This document shows, one piece after another, positions 52,823-59,804 of a stretch of DNA of 59,804 nucleotides. Numbering within the stretch: position 1 is the first letter of the stretch; every line of letters begins with the position of its first letter. Both the position numbers and the translations under genes were made by a program. The DNA comes from Actinomycetes bacterium (GTDB taxonomy: Bacteria > Actinomycetota > Acidimicrobiia > Acidimicrobiales > Palsa-688). Location of the stretch: contig JAJYMM010000191.1 in NCBI GenBank assembly GCA_021787035.1, forward strand, positions 1-59,804, written 5' to 3'. The notes under the pieces were generated by a model. That model had not been told where the DNA came from. It saw only the letters and a program-made list of their open reading frames with translations, and made no database searches.

Positions 52823-52850
52823 CCGACGGCGCCATATGGGGTGCCGTCGG
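52823..52850. terminator. Hairpin downstream of ahpCD
   Basis: CCGACGGCGCC pairs with GGTGCCGTCGG around a short ATATG loop. There is no poly-T tail. It sits about 90 bp after ahpD and could end that operon. Confidence 0.5.
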
Positions 52851-52874
52851 GTCGGATTGATTACATTTGGGAGC

Positions 52875-52923
52875 CGTTGGGCATGGATTGATAGCGAATA
52901 GCGTAAGTAAACAATGCCCAACG
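52875..52923. other. Second inverted repeat with AT-rich loop
   Basis: CGTTGGGCAT (52875-52884) and ATGCCCAACG (52914-52923) form a perfect 10-bp inverted repeat around a 29-base AT-rich loop. The rest of 52737-53026 holds no gene. Confidence 0.45.
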
Positions 52924-53026
52924 CCGCCGGCGCCGGTAAAGGGCGCCGCGTCCCGCCGCCACGTTATCCCTAGTCCGGGCCCGCGCGATATTGGCCCCGG
53001 TCTCCATCATTTCAGCGCCGGCCATT

Positions 53027-54316
53027 TCAGGCAGCCGTCATGGTCGAGCTCGATGCAGCGAGCACCGTGGGGGCCTGCCCTGCGCTACCATCGCCAGTGC
53101 GCCGGCGGCGGTGCACCAATGCTAGGCCGGCCAAAACGGCGGCAAAACACGAAGCCGCGCCCACCGAGAGACCGGCGCGAGGGTCGGACTCCGAGATCAC
53201 CCAGCCGATGGCCGGTCCTCCGATAGGTGTGGTGCCCTGAAAGGCGAGCTGCCATAGCGAGAGCGCCCTTCCTCGCATCGTCGGCTTGGAGTTCAGCTGG
53301 ATCGTCGAATTGCCGACAGAGACGAAAGACACGCTGCCCCAGCCGACGAAGAGGAGACCAAGGTAAGCGAAGGCGAGCGACGGGGCGAGTGCCGTGAAGA
53401 GAATGGCGAACCCGAAGCCGGTTGCGCCGATGATCACTGGCCGGACCCCGGTGCGTCCACGGCTGGCAGTAACGAGGCCGCCGACCACTGCGCCTATGCC
53501 CATCGACGCAGTCATGAAACCGTACACCTCGGAGCCGCCATGATAAGTCGCGGTAGCCAAGACGGGCAGGCTGACTGTGAACTCGTAAGCGAAGGTCCCG
53601 ATAAGGCCCATCATCACAAGGGGAACAATTATCTCGGTCGTCCGGGCGGCGTAGGAGAGCCCTTCACGGATCTGGCCTTTGGCCTTGGGCTCGGGAGGGC
53701 TCGGGCGTAGCGCGGCCTTGTCCATGACGAGAAGGGACGTCACGACGGCAACGAAGCTCACCGCATTGAGGAAGAAGCAGATCCCGACGCCGACGGTGGC
53801 GATAAGCACGCCGGCGACCGCCGGACCGACTGCGCGGGCGCCGTTGGTCATGACCGAGTTGAGCGTGACCGCGTTACGCAACTTGTCACGGCCCACCATT
53901 TCCCTTATGAAGGCCTGTCGCGAAGGGTTCTCGAAGACATTGTTCAGGCCGAGGAAGATAGCCAGCACGCACACCTCCCAGAACCTGGCGATGCCGAATA
54001 CGACCAATAGCCCGAGCGCCAGGGCCTGGAGGCCCATCAAGGCCTGCAGCACTGCCATCATCTTGCGCTTGTCGACGCGGTCGGCGATTACGCCCCCATA
54101 GGGAGCGAGCACCAGGACGGGGAGGGCCTGGATGGCAACAACGAGGCCAAGGTCGGTGGCTGAGTGGGTGAGTTGGAGCACTAGCCACGCCTGGGCGGTC
54201 GTTTGCATCCAGGTGCCAATGAGGGAGATGGACTGGCCCGTGAAATATATGCGGTAGTTGGCGACCTTGAGGGATGCGAAGGTCCGGCTCCCGAGGCGTA
54301 AGATGCGGCTCCTCAT
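53027..54316 (-). CDS. MFS transporter (enterobactin-exporter/MFS_3 type)
   Basis: A 429-residue 12-helix transporter beginning ASLKVANYRIYFTGQSISLIGTWMQ, the typical MFS_3 opening. ADRVDKRKMMAV is the loop 2-3 motif. Its start at ATG 54316 overlaps the end of the MarR gene. The pair MarR-MFS suggests a regulated efflux unit. Confidence 0.82.
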   Translation of the reverse strand: MRSRILRLGSRTFASLKVANYRIYFTGQSISLIGTWMQTTAQAWLVLQLTHSATDLGLVVAIQALPVLVLAPYGGVIADRVDKRKMMAVLQALMGLQALALGLLVVFGIARFWEVCVLAIFLGLNNVFENPSRQAFIREMVGRDKLRNAVTLNSVMTNGARAVGPAVAGVLIATVGVGICFFLNAVSFVAVVTSLLVMDKAALRPSPPEPKAKGQIREGLSYAARTTEIIVPLVMMGLIGTFAYEFTVSLPVLATATYHGGSEVYGFMTASMGIGAVVGGLVTASRGRTGVRPVIIGATGFGFAILFTALAPSLAFAYLGLLFVGWGSVSFVSVGNSTIQLNSKPTMRGRALSLWQLAFQGTTPIGGPAIGWVISESDPRAGLSVGAASCFAAVLAGLALVHRRRRTGDGSAGQAPTVLAASSSTMTAA

Positions 54317-54900
54317 GGGCGCCACGCCCGTAAGTTCCTTGTTGACCGGAGGGCTGCGAGGCGGTGCCCCGCCGGCCCCAACCCCGCCGGCCCCAACCCC
54401 GCCGGCCCCAACCCCGCCGGCCCCAACCCCGCCGGCTGACCAAGTTGGTCGGCCAAAGCCTCGAGCGCGCCAAGCCCATCGGTTATGGCTTCGCGCTCGG
54501 GCGCTGAAAGTCGGGTGAGGGCGAGCGAGAAGATGCGGCCTCGTTCGGCTCGGATCTGCCCGTGGAGCCTCTCGCCCGCCGCCGTGGCCTCCACGAGCGC
54601 AGCGCGCCGGTCAGAGGGGTCCACCTGACGCGTGACGAGGCCCGCTCTTTCGAGGTCGTTTACGAGCCGTGACAGCATGGTTGGGTTCATGCCCTCGGCG
54701 TTGGCCAGTTCGGAGAGCCTGATTGGCCCCCGGTGGATGGCGCCGGCAAGAACGCTCGCCGCTGCTGGCGTGAGCGCGGCACCGGCGCGGGTAGGTGCTG
54801 AGCGACGAACGAGCCGTGCCACGACAGCGCGGAGCCGTTCCGCTGTCCCTGCATCTGGGTCGGCCGCCAAGGGTTGCGAGGACACCGCTGTACCGGGCAC
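54313..54900 (-). CDS. MarR-family regulator with repetitive C-terminus
   Basis: A 195-residue winged-helix protein (LSELANAEGMNPTMLSRLVNDLERAGLVTRQVDPSDRRAALVEAT) of the MarR type. The last ~40 residues contain GLGPA repeats from a 15-bp array and are unusual for MarR proteins. It overlaps the MFS gene by a few bases and probably autoregulates the pair. Confidence 0.85.
   Translation of the reverse strand: MPGTAVSSQPLAADPDAGTAERLRAVVARLVRRSAPTRAGAALTPAAASVLAGAIHRGPIRLSELANAEGMNPTMLSRLVNDLERAGLVTRQVDPSDRRAALVEATAAGERLHGQIRAERGRIFSLALTRLSAPEREAITDGLGALEALADQLGQPAGLGPAGLGPAGLGPAGLGPAGHRLAALRSTRNLRAWRP
54371..54435. repeat. 15-bp tandem repeat in the marR-like gene
   Basis: Four to five perfect copies of GCCGGCCCCAACCCC encode GLGPA pentapeptides. 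Confidence 0.93.
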
Positions 54901-55011
54901 CTGCCCACCTCCCGCTTCCGGTCAAACTGGCCGGTCTAATTGCTTGTCGGACAGCAACCATTGTGGCGGTGGAGGGGGTATATTTGTCCCGGCTAGTCGG
55001 CCTTATCCCGA

Positions 55012-55025
55012 GGGACCTTTGACCC
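55012..55025. promoter_or_regulatory. DosR-like box in the 54901-55187 gap
   Basis: GGGACCTTTGACCC in the context CGAGGGACCTTTGACCCTTTT. It is 118 bp upstream of the MarR start. No gene is visible in the gap, so the target could be marR or an unseen small RNA. Confidence 0.5.
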
Positions 55026-55187
55026 TTTTGAAGGCACCTAGACGCCAACCTTTCCCAGCTGCAAACTCCCGATGCAAGACGGAAAGAGCCGCCGCTGCCC
55101 AACAGGCGGGCGAGTGGGGCTCGTGGACGCAGCCGCAGGCTACCTCGCGGGCTCGCCCCTCAGGCGATGCTTGCGGTACCTCGGCGC

Positions 55188-55670
55188 CTACAACTTGTAG
55201 CCGAACGAACGTAGCAGCGCCTTTCGGTCCGCAACGTCCTGCTCGTTTTCCACGCCGGCGGGGGATGACCCGTCGATTACCCCGAGGATGGCGCGGCCCT
55301 CCTCGGTGGCACCGACAACGACAGACAGGGGGTTCGCTGTCGCGCAGAAGATCCGGCAGACCTCGGGGACCTGTTTGATCGCATTGAGGACGTTTACCGG
55401 GAACGCTTCACGCAAGAAGACGACGAAGGAGTGGCCGGCAGCTATCTTCAGCGCGTTTGCGGTTGCGAGCTTTACGAGGTCGTCGTCGTTGCCGGAGCGC
55501 CGGACGAGGCGTGGCCCGGAGGCCTCGCAAAACGCTACCCCGAAGCGGATATGAGGGCTCGCTCCCACGAGCGTCTCGTGCAGGTCCTCGACGGTCTTGA
55601 TGAAATGGCTCTGACCCAGGATGACGTTCTGACCGTCTGGGTTGTCAACCGGCACCACCAGAAGTTCCAT
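55188..55670 (-). CDS. Adenosine-specific kinase family protein
   Basis: A 160-residue protein with LVVPVDNPDGQNVILGQSHFIKTVEDLHETLV, IRFGVAFCEASGPRLVR-SGND and NALKIAAGHSFVVFLREAFPVNVLNAIK, which are diagnostic of this small family. The name is from structural work on archaeal and Thermotoga members, and the physiological substrate is uncertain. It stands alone and is divergent from the UspA gene. Confidence 0.85.
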   Translation of the reverse strand: MELLVVPVDNPDGQNVILGQSHFIKTVEDLHETLVGASPHIRFGVAFCEASGPRLVRRSGNDDDLVKLATANALKIAAGHSFVVFLREAFPVNVLNAIKQVPEVCRIFCATANPLSVVVGATEEGRAILGVIDGSSPAGVENEQDVADRKALLRSFGYKL

Positions 55671-55894
55671 GCCAGCAATTTATGGCGCTGGATTGGTGCG
55701 CTTCACCCCAGCGTTGGTGTTGTGGCGCTCGTAAGCGGCGGAGCCATCCCTTGCCTCGGCCGGAGGCGGCCCGTGGCCCCACTTGACTGCTTACGCGGCA
55801 ACCCGCGAAAATCCGTGGATCCAGCCATGTTGTGCCAAAAGTCCCTCGAAGGAGGGCTGTTGGATCTGCCAGCCTGACAGTTGGAGGTAGAGCG

Positions 55895-56341
55895 ATGAGT
55901 ACTGAGAGCGTGCCGGAGCGAGTGGTGGTCGTCGGGGTAGACGGTTCGAAGTCCTCCTCGGGAGCCCTGGCGTGGGCGGCGGCAGAGGCGCGGGCGCGGG
56001 GGGCGACCCTTAAGGTGGTGCGGGCTTGGCACGTGCCGGCCCTTGCGTACGGGCCCTACGCGCCTCCCCCGCCGCGCGAGGACTTCCTGAAAAACGCTTC
56101 TGTGCAGCTAGACGAGCAGGTAGGGACCGTTCTCGGGGAGGACCCCGGCATACCCGTAGTGCGCGAGGTGGGCGAAGGGCCGGCAGCCGAGGTGGTGCTC
56201 TCCGCCGGCGCTGGCGCCGAGATGATAGTGGTCGGTTCACGGGGTCTAGGAGGGTTCTCCGGCCTTCTCCTCGGCTCGGTGAGCACCCAGATCGTCCACC
56301 ACGCTCACTGCCCGGTGACGATCTGGCGCGACGGCAACTGA
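55895..56341 (+). CDS. Universal stress protein (UspA family), ATP-binding type
   Basis: A 148-residue protein. The start is ATG 55895 after GGAGGTAGAGCG, and a longer GTG at 55832 is rejected. VVVVGVDGSKSSSGALAWA is the N-terminal motif. The ATP motif is complete (VGSRGLGGFSGLLLGSVS, G-2x-G-9x-G-S). It is likely a dormancy/stress gene. No clear DosR-like box lies directly upstream. Confidence 0.88.
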   Translation: MSTESVPERVVVVGVDGSKSSSGALAWAAAEARARGATLKVVRAWHVPALAYGPYAPPPPREDFLKNASVQLDEQVGTVLGEDPGIPVVREVGEGPAAEVVLSAGAGAEMIVVGSRGLGGFSGLLLGSVSTQIVHHAHCPVTIWRDGN

Positions 56342-56498
56342 GGGCCTGACCACTGGCCTTTCGGGCCGCTGCGCCTGACCGTTTGCCAGCGTCCCTGAGC
56401 ATGCCTGCATGCCGGCGCCTCTCAGCACACCGGCGCCCCCTTGCGCATGCCTGCCGGCGCCCGGCGCTCTGGGCGAAGTCAATCCGTGGTCCAGGGGG

Positions 56499-58121
56499 CT
56501 AGCTGGCGGCACACCTTGCCACGACCCTGCCGCCGGCCAGTGTCACCACCTCGTCCACGAGGTCGACCACGCCCGGTTCGTGGGTGACGACGAGCACCGA
56601 GCGGTCTCTCGCCGCGCCAAGCAGTTCAGAGAGGACTTGGGCCGAAGTCGCCGGGTCGAGGCGCGCCGTGGGCTCGTCGAGGAGCAGCAGGCGAGCCCCC
56701 GAAAGCAGCGCCCTCGCCATGCCTATGCGCTGCCCCTCCCCCCCGCTCACCGGGCGCCCGCCAGCGCCGAGCCGGGTGTCGAGGGCCTCTGGGAGCGAGG
56801 CGTACCAGGGCGAGAGCCCGACGCGCTCGAGCACGGTCACGCAATCCGCATCGGTTGCGGTGGCGCGCCCGATCCGTAGGTTGTCCCTCAGGCTGGCCGC
56901 GAAAAGATGTGTCTCGTCGGGCAGCCACCCGGCCAAGCCGGCTATGCCGGGGCGTGCGAGCTCCTTTACGTCGACGCCGCCCAGGGTCGCCCGCCCCCCC
57001 GAACACTCGACGAAGTGCAACAGTGCGTGCACGGCTGTCGTCTTGCCCGCGCCGCTCGGGCCTGTGACTGCCACGCGGCCCCTGTCCCCAACTGACAGGG
57101 AGGCTCCTTGGAGCGCGGCGGCGCCCGGAGCGAGGGTGACTTCGGCGGCCTCGAGCGCGGCGGTCCCTGGTGCGGCCAAAAAGCCCTCGTTCGAGAGGGG
57201 TTCTCGGATGGCCGGCAGCTTCGAAAGCTCGTCGATGCGCCGGCGCGCCGCGCGCCCGGCTGCCGTGACGGCGAGTGCAGAGGGCAACGAGGCGCCTTGG
57301 TCGAGCACCGCGAGCGCTGCAAATGCGACGGCAGCCAGGACCGGCCCGGGCAGCCGCCCAGATGAGCTCGCCGCTAAGCCGGTTGCCAAGACGGCAAGCA
57401 GGGTCCCTCCGGCCGCAGCGATGGTGCCAGCCCTGGCCAGGCCCGTGGCAAGGGCGGCACGGGTGGCGGCCGAGGCCGAACGGCGGTGCGCCTCGCGCAT
57501 GCGCTCTTCCACCAGGTCCTCTCGACCGTAGGCGACGAGCTCGCGCGAAGAACGGACCGTCTCGGACACCAGGCTCGCCAGGATTGCCCGCTCTCTTGCG
57601 GTGTCGGCCTCCGCTTTGGCTGCGAGCTGGGAGAGGACCCAGGCAACTGCGACGACGGCCAGCGAGCCCGTCAGCAAGACGAGGCCCACGCGGGGCTCGA
57701 TCACAGTAGCGAGGAGCGTGCCGAGCAGGATGCTCGCCGCCACGTCCGTAGCAGCCCCGAGCCCTTTGGCAAAGCCTTCGGCAACCGCCTCGGCATCGGA
57801 GACCAACCCGCTAAGCGCGGCCGCCTGCTGGCCTCCAGGGGTGTTGCCGGGCACCCTGGGCTCGAGCAGGTCGAAGAGGTCCAGCCTGATCCTGCCCAGC
57901 TTGTCCAGCGAGAGACCGTGCACGCCGAGGCGCTGGAAATAGCGAGCAAGCCCGCGGCCGAGGGAGAAGGCCTGGATGGCCCCGATGGCGACGCAAAGGC
58001 TGAGGACTGGCGGGCGTTCCGAGGCACGAGCGATCAGCCACCCGGAAGTGGACAGGAGGCCGATCGCCGAGGCCCCGCCGAGCAGGCCCGGGAGCCACAC
58101 CGGCGCATACCTGCGTTTCAT
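56499..58121 (-). CDS. cydC: CydC-like ABC transporter (heterodimeric thiol exporter subunit)
   Basis: A 540-residue fused permease-ATPase. Six helices occupy about 1-290. The nucleotide domain has Walker A GPSGAGKTT, signature VSGGEGQRIGMARAL and Walker B LLLLDEPTARLD. CydDC exports cysteine or glutathione and is needed for cytochrome bd assembly, although no cydAB is present here. ATG at 58121 overlaps the cydD stop. Confidence 0.86.
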   Translation of the reverse strand: MKRRYAPVWLPGLLGGASAIGLLSTSGWLIARASERPPVLSLCVAIGAIQAFSLGRGLARYFQRLGVHGLSLDKLGRIRLDLFDLLEPRVPGNTPGGQQAAALSGLVSDAEAVAEGFAKGLGAATDVAASILLGTLLATVIEPRVGLVLLTGSLAVVAVAWVLSQLAAKAEADTARERAILASLVSETVRSSRELVAYGREDLVEERMREAHRRSASAATRAALATGLARAGTIAAAGGTLLAVLATGLAASSSGRLPGPVLAAVAFAALAVLDQGASLPSALAVTAAGRAARRRIDELSKLPAIREPLSNEGFLAAPGTAALEAAEVTLAPGAAALQGASLSVGDRGRVAVTGPSGAGKTTAVHALLHFVECSGGRATLGGVDVKELARPGIAGLAGWLPDETHLFAASLRDNLRIGRATATDADCVTVLERVGLSPWYASLPEALDTRLGAGGRPVSGGEGQRIGMARALLSGARLLLLDEPTARLDPATSAQVLSELLGAARDRSVLVVTHEPGVVDLVDEVVTLAGGRVVARCAAS

Positions 58122-59804
58122 GCCGGCACCGCCCCCACTGAAACTGGCTCGAGAGGCGAGAGCTCCACGATCTTGGCGTCGCGCACCGTCACAACCCGGT
58201 CGGCTGCCCGGGCGGCCGGCGGGCTGTGGGAAACGATGAGCGCGCTGGCGTCCCCGATCGCTCGGCGCAACCCGGCCAGGGCTGCCTCTTCGCTGGTGAC
58301 GTCTAGGTGGACTGTGGGTTCGTCCAGGAGGTAAAGGAGCGCCGGACGCAGGATTACCCTAGCCAGGGCGACGCGCTGCAGCTCGCCTGCGGACAGCGAT
58401 TGGCCACCGTCCCCGAGGGGGGTCCCGAGGCCACTCGGAAGGCTCGAGGCGAGCTCGGGCGCACCCGCTTGTTCGAGAGCGGAGAGGAGCTGCTCGTCGG
58501 TCGCGCTCTGGTCAGCCAAGCGGAGGTTCTCTGCCAGGGTGGTCGACAGGAGGGTCGGGTGCTCGGGGAGGTAGGTGACCTGGCTTCTCCACCAGCGCAG
58601 GTCGAGGTCCTGAAGGTCGGTGTCGCCGACTAGCACCTTTCCCTCGGCCGGAGCCAGGAAGCCGGCCAAGAGCGAGACGATGGTCGACTTCCCCGAACCG
58701 CTCGGGCCGGTGAGTGCGACGATCTCTCCCGGCCGGATGCTGAGCTCCGTCCCGTCTAGGACCGGCTCCGGCCGCCCCTTGAGGCGGACGCTCACGGAGC
58801 GTAGTGCAATGGGCACCAACCGTAGATCGGGGAATGCGACTCCCGGCACCGAGGGAGGCTCTGTGTACCGAAAGGTCAATGATGTGCTTGGAGAAAGGTC
58901 ACGTTGCTCTGTTTTTTGAGCGTAAACGGGCATATCTCGCAGCGATGCGCGATTCCCGGATCCACATTGCCACGTTTTTCGCGCGGTCTGGCCCACGGGC
59001 ACCCCCGTGCCCGCCCCTCTGGCCACCCGCCCCGCCTGCCGCGCACCACCTGCCGGCCGCGCATCCCTCCGACGGGTCGGGGCAAGTTCCTCCCCCGCCA
59101 CTGCGAGGACTCTCGCCATGGCCGCCAAGCCCTCGGTGCTCTCGTGGAACTCAGCGCTCGCCTTTCGGAGTGGGGCAAACACCTCGGGGGCCACGGCCAG
59201 GACGGCCAGGGCGGGGGCGAGGCTGATGCTGCCGCTTATGAGACGGAGGCCGAGAGGTACGGCTACGAGCGCCACCGAGAGGGAGCCCAGGGTGTCGAGC
59301 ACGAGCGCGGAGAGGAACGCAAGCCGGAGCGCCTTGGTAGTCGACTGGCCGAGGGCCCTGTTGAGCTCGACGATGCGCTCCCGCTGGGCCCCGCTCCGGC
59401 CGAACGCCCTCAGCACGGGCATGCCCCGGAAGACATCGGCGATGTAGTCACCCAGCTGTTCCACGCGACGCCAGCGCTCGGCGCCGAGCGCCCAGCTGGC
59501 TTGGCCGACGAGCGCCCCGAACACGGGGAAAAGCGCCAGGACGGTGGCCATCACGATGACTGAGACCCAGTCCAGCGCGCCGACCGCAACGAGCAAGGTG
59601 AGAGGGGCCGCTACGGCCAAGATGAGGTCGGGCAGGCAACGCCCTATGTAGACGTCGAGCGCGTCCAGGCCTGGGCCGGCGATGGTGGCGACTTCGCCGG
59701 GGTCGGGCACGCCCGCAGTGGGCTCCGTTGCGGAGGGGCCGGGCGACGCCGGCCCCCCCGACGCCGGCCCGCCCGACGCCGGCCCCCCCGACGCCGGCCC
59801 CCCC
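58118..59804 (-). CDS. cydD: CydD-like ABC transporter, 5'-partial, with repeat insertion
   Basis: The C-terminal ~560 residues of the partner subunit. The frame is open to the window edge, where it reads through a 15-bp array giving SGGPA repeats just before the conserved GEVATIAGPGLDALDVYIGRCLPDL. GTG 59710 is therefore probably not the real start. The nucleotide domain has GPSGSGKST, LSAGELQRVALARVIL and YLLDEPTVHLD. A 70-80-residue low-complexity insert (around ARQAGRVARGAGTGVP) separates the two domains and is unusual for CydD. Confidence 0.82.
   Translation of the reverse strand, partial: GGPASGGPASGGPASGGPASPGPSATEPTAGVPDPGEVATIAGPGLDALDVYIGRCLPDLILAVAAPLTLLVAVGALDWVSVIVMATVLALFPVFGALVGQASWALGAERWRRVEQLGDYIADVFRGMPVLRAFGRSGAQRERIVELNRALGQSTTKALRLAFLSALVLDTLGSLSVALVAVPLGLRLISGSISLAPALAVLAVAPEVFAPLRKASAEFHESTEGLAAMARVLAVAGEELAPTRRRDARPAGGARQAGRVARGAGTGVPVGQTARKTWQCGSGNRASLRDMPVYAQKTEQRDLSPSTSLTFRYTEPPSVPGVAFPDLRLVPIALRSVSVRLKGRPEPVLDGTELSIRPGEIVALTGPSGSGKSTIVSLLAGFLAPAEGKVLVGDTDLQDLDLRWWRSQVTYLPEHPTLLSTTLAENLRLADQSATDEQLLSALEQAGAPELASSLPSGLGTPLGDGGQSLSAGELQRVALARVILRPALLYLLDEPTVHLDVTSEEAALAGLRRAIGDASALIVSHSPPAARAADRVVTVRDAKIVELSPLEPVSVGAVPA
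59744..59804. repeat. 15-bp tandem repeat at right window edge
   Basis: Four copies of CGACGCCGGCCCCCC, one with a base change, run to the last base. In frame they encode SGGPA units in CydD. Confidence 0.93.

Noticed and set aside
52867-53226. 119-residue ORF in the ahpD-MFS gap
   Set aside because: It starts inside the hairpin region and runs antisense into the MFS gene; no family features.
54632-55378. 248-residue plus-strand ORF
   Set aside because: It is antisense to the MarR and adenosine-specific-kinase genes and crosses the box-bearing gap.
55755-55790. GC-rich partial box upstream of the 55895 UspA gene
   Set aside because: The best alignment mismatches the core and lies in a region of general GGCC richness; not counted.
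1-59804. tRNA, rRNA, riboswitch or transposase genes
   Set aside because: I saw no cloverleaf, rRNA segment, recognisable riboswitch core or transposase motif on either strand by eye; a covariance-model search would be decisive.

Overview
The window is about 60 kb of GC-rich DNA with frequent GTG and TTG starts, dense ATGA-coupled operons and no visible tRNA, rRNA or CRISPR. Gene content (kumamolisin-type acid protease, DtxR/IdeR-type regulator, NifJ-type PFOR, group 3b and 3d NiFe hydrogenases, DevS-type kinase, stressosome genes) suggests an actinobacterium. An acid-adapted Acidimicrobiia-like lineage fits best, but this is inference from gene content only. Both window ends lie inside perfect GC-rich tandem arrays, so the window may be a complete contig broken at repeats.

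Layout. 1-3.4 kb: MoaD/ThiS-like protein, BNR-repeat protein and S53 protease. 3.5-13.7 kb: a group 3b NAD(P)-linked hydrogenase operon (hydBGDA plus maturation protease, minus strand) divergent from a group 3d hoxEFUYH operon plus hypA. 13.8-18.5 kb: an eRF1-like (baeRF/Balon-type) protein with a zinc finger, a ferredoxin, a hypothetical carrying a domain shared with a second gene in the window, an SRPBCC protein, a zinc-ribbon protein and a YwiC-like membrane protein. 19-25.2 kb: a minus-strand cluster of secreted proteins, ApbE flavin transferase, a large polytopic membrane protein that may be heme-binding, and a small frameshifted membrane protein. 25.3-31.8 kb: GltD-like flavoprotein, PFOR and a DHOD-like protein. 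31.8-42 kb: transporters, a cNMP-binding protein, UspA and an NRAMP-like carrier. 42-44 kb: DtxR and an orphan FbpC-type ATPase. 44-50 kb: a membrane-anchored degenerate cupredoxin and a stressosome operon (RsbR-RsbS-RsbT-phosphatase-DevS-like kinase). 50-56 kb: a truncated VIT1 gene, OxyR-AhpC-AhpD, MarR-MFS, adenosine-specific kinase and UspA. 56.5 kb to the end: CydC and a 5'-partial CydD.

The strongest unifying signal is a 14-bp palindromic motif of the form GGGAC-N4-GGCCC, very like the mycobacterial DosR/DevR box. It recurs in about 15 intergenic regions, often 35-75 bp before a start codon and in three places as tandem pairs 21-22 bp apart. It lies upstream of both hydrogenases, ferredoxin, PFOR, UspA-containing units, the ApbE cluster and others. 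I read most of the window as a hypoxia/redox dormancy regulon. A DevS-like kinase is encoded here but no DosR-type response regulator.

A second theme is perfect short tandem repeats at about ten loci. Inside genes the periods are multiples of three (12, 15, 21, 60 bp); between genes they are not (14, 29 bp). A third is a possible minimal extracellular flavoprotein system: ApbE next to an 81-residue secreted Thr-rich peptide with two copies of an SGASAT motif resembling the ApbE acceptor site.
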